Origin: Candidatus Borrarchaeum weybense
Lineage (GTDB): Archaea > Asgardarchaeota > Sifarchaeia > Borrarchaeales > Borrarchaeaceae
Assembly (NCBI GenBank): GCA_019057385.1
Contig: JAHQJS010000004.1
Span: 426,535 to 490,534, forward strand
Length of the DNA: 64,000 nucleotides
Reading direction: 5' to 3'
A program made the position numbers and the translations under genes. The notes beneath the pieces are model-generated. The model was not told where the DNA came from, ran no database searches, and was given only the letters and a program-made list of their open reading frames with translations. Within the stretch, counting starts at the first letter, position 1, and each line of letters starts with the position of its first letter. Of this stretch, positions 62,441-64,000 are shown piece by piece.

Positions 62441-63370
62441 ATGACTGATTCCTCAAGTGTTCCTTCAAGGAAGGGGGGTGCCGTGGATCACCCCGAATTG
62501 TCGATGATCGGGTGCCTGTGTTCCCGCGTCGGGCTAACTCAACCATCCGTGAGGACAGAAGCTCCGTCCGTAAGGGGGGAGTAGTTCACGACTGATCATT
62601 TATCACCATTAGAAGATCAATTTCTTGTTCTTTTACTAGATAATGCAAGCATTTTTCCGCAATTTGACCGCTGGGATATCATTAGCTCAGAACTCCCACG
62701 AGGAAAACTAATTTTCTGGTATGCTGGAAAACTTCACATAGGAACAAAAACACTTCTAAAAACAATGCGACGTCTTAACAAAAAAGAGTTAATTAAAAGG
62801 CAGGATTGTGTAAGAAGAAGTGCTTCAGTAATGCGATATATACTAACAAAGAAAGGAAAAGAAGTTGCAACTCAAATTAAGACAAGATGCAACGAAGATA
62901 GCTGTGTGAAGCCTCCTAAGGATTGCTTCATCAAGGTATTAACAACGATGTACGGATGCGAGGGTATAGAACAGCCACTTTTCTCAATAAAGCAGAAGCA
63001 GATAACACCGATTAAAGATGTTACAATGAAAAAAGAATTCACAGAGAGTGCAGAGTTCGTTATTACGCGTGGAGATACTCTTATTGTAACAATAAGAAAG
63101 AAACACAAAAAAAGCGACGAGCATGAAATACTCATAAAAGGTCTTGCTTGTGACTTTGAGTTATTTGAGAAGGCAAAACGTTATGCACTTGTTTTTTTGC
63201 AGCAGAGAGGTGAATACAATGAAAATCACTTGTCTTATAAATTTGTCTCTCTAATACCTCTCCCGGAGTCATATCTTTCACATAAAAATTCCTTTCAGAA
63301 GAAAACTAAGAACATGCTCAAAGAATGGAGAGACCATACCTTAAGTCACCTACAGAAAAAAACGGACTGA
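62441..63370 (+). pseudogene. Winged-helix-like paralogue 3, interrupted after codon 3
   Basis: The frame from ATG 62441 (MTD, like the MRD of paralogue 2) runs 47 codons into an IS605-end-like insertion and stops at TAG 62582-62584. The body resumes in the same frame: GACTGAT recurs at 62590-62596 and the protein goes on as HLSPLEDQFLVLLLDN, aligning with paralogue 2 from LKLLEDDLLVLCLDN. Removing 147 bp (one GACTGAT plus insert) restores an intact ORF. The body (LHIGTKTLLKTMRRLNKKEL, YILTKKGKEVA, EFVITRGDTLIVTIRK, EILIKGLA, LKEWRDH) is otherwise undamaged. A shorter protein from ATG 62765 would lose most of the wHTH. Confidence 0.75.
62450..62589 (+). mobile_element. 147-bp IS200/IS605-type non-autonomous insertion (omega-RNA/right-end-like)
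   Basis: Flanked by 7-bp GACTGAT repeats. Internal hairpins: TTCCTT/AAGGAA at the left end, GGGGTG-N8-CACCCC, and at the right end GAAGCTCCGTCC-GTAA-GGGGGGAG then TAGTTCAC, the form of TnpB-associated right ends/omega RNA. It has no transposase. Its length is a multiple of three and its only in-frame stop is TAG near the end. Homologous in style to the ends at 14203 and 60671. Mobilisation would need TnpA in trans. Confidence 0.55.
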
Positions 63371-63386
63371 CAAAAGCACCTTCCCT

Positions 63387-64000
63387 TTAGAAAGCTGCTG
63401 CCAACATCTCGTTGATGTGTGTCACTATATCTTTCCAATTTTGTACCTCTAACACCCTTCCGTTTTTAGCAAGTTGTTTGGCAAACCAAGGTCTGCCCTG
63501 CGGGATATAGAACACATTAACTTGATCAAAGAAATTCACAACATCCCTAGGATCTTCCCCATGCGTCCAGACACAATCTGAAATCAAAAACACAATTTTT
63601 TTTGGCGCATTTGTGCGTGTAAACTCATCTAAGGAAACTTCTAAAGCCCCTCTGATGTCTGTCAACATTGTGTGGCGAAGTGAGACGATATTAGTAACAA
63701 CTCTATCAATTTGTCTTTCCTGATTTAATCCTTTTAACAGATACTGATCTGTATTATAAGCAATTACACCAAAGTTGTCATGTTTGCGATTCATTGCATA
63801 TGAAAGAATAGATGCGATAAGGATAGCTATCTCGATTTTCTCGCCTCTCATCGATTCAGAACAATCAACAAGGAGCATAGCCCCTCTACTAGTTGTTTCT
63901 CGTGATCTGACAATAAAATCTTCTTCTTTGGGATATACCTCTTGTACTAGATTTTCAATTGTACGCTCAATATCGAGATCGTCATCTCCATTAAACTTGT
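63387..64000 (-). CDS. vWA-domain protein, 5' part beyond the window
   Basis: The frame is open to base 64000, with DDDLDIERTIENLVQEVY and FIVRSRETTSRG upstream of the first Met in view at 63878, so the start is outside. LLVDCSESMRGEKIE is the von Willebrand A MIDAS (DxSxS); LRHTMLTDIRGALEVSL provides the MIDAS Thr and KIVFLISDCVW the third site. VFYIPQGRPWFAKQLAKNG closes the fold. vWA proteins of this kind (CoxE/ChlD-like) usually pair with a MoxR-type AAA ATPase to load metal cofactors; such a gene would be expected to the right. Confidence 0.85.
   Translation of the reverse strand, partial: KFNGDDDLDIERTIENLVQEVYPKEEDFIVRSRETTSRGAMLLVDCSESMRGEKIEIAILIASILSYAMNRKHDNFGVIAYNTDQYLLKGLNQERQIDRVVTNIVSLRHTMLTDIRGALEVSLDEFTRTNAPKKIVFLISDCVWTHGEDPRDVVNFFDQVNVFYIPQGRPWFAKQLAKNGRVLEVQNWKDIVTHINEMLAAAF

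Overview
The window is AT-rich archaeal chromosome. Archaeal markers are Sec61-gamma/SecE next to Spt5 (NGN+KOW), FtsZ, TrmB-type and PadR-like winged-helix proteins, HdrA-type flavoproteins, tungsten aldehyde:ferredoxin oxidoreductases and TATA-box promoters. An MglA-class small GTPase, a thioredoxin-V4R fusion and very long coiled-coil proteins fit an anaerobic Asgard-type (Promethearchaeota) archaeon, but lineage is an inference: no complete rRNA operon or clear tRNA gene is present.

Layout. 0-8 kb: end of a GNAT-like gene coupled to a B12-binding radical SAM gene, a MoaD/ThiS-like carrier, and two paralogous modules each made of an aldehyde:ferredoxin oxidoreductase gene plus a small conserved gene of unknown function. 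Their upstream regions are rich in palindromes, and one carries a 5S-rRNA-like sequence. 8-16 kb: a HExxE protein, a gamma-carbonic-anhydrase-like protein, a VapBC-type pair, divergent larC/larB (nickel-pincer cofactor), ftsZ, an omega-RNA-like structured element without a nuclease gene, secE-spt5 and a double ferredoxin. 16-24 kb: bacterial-type GAPDH, two HdrA-like genes (the second fused to an MvhD-like tail), an MFS transporter and a PadR-like/membrane-protein pair. 24-35 kb: a MacB-like ABC transporter whose permease is split by a recombination scar, a MazG-like pyrophosphatase, cysteine synthase, cysteine desulfurase, a DUF362 ferredoxin, two wHTH-like proteins and an Mrp/NBP35 ATPase. 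The sulfur and Fe-S genes fit the many Fe-S enzymes nearby.

35-49 kb: an MglA-like GTPase, an M29-like metallopeptidase with a long extra N-terminus, a multi-pass membrane protein, and a tight three-gene operon: a P-loop/TPR ATPase, a 768-residue coiled-coil protein, and a 1532-residue TrmB-like protein whose DNA-binding and C-terminal domains are separated by about 1,300 residues of coiled coil. I consider this operon the best candidate for an undescribed system. 49-59 kb: a DapA-family aldolase, the Trx-V4R fusion, a LeuA/CimA-type synthase, a tandem duplication of a secreted/membrane zinc-ribbon protein with about 895 bp of apparently identical sequence, and a second DUF362 ferredoxin with an unusual start. 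59-64 kb: accessory region with a DUF483-like gene, three tandem paralogous wHTH-like genes (the third interrupted after codon 3 by an IS605-end-like insertion) and the start-less part of a vWA gene leaving the window.
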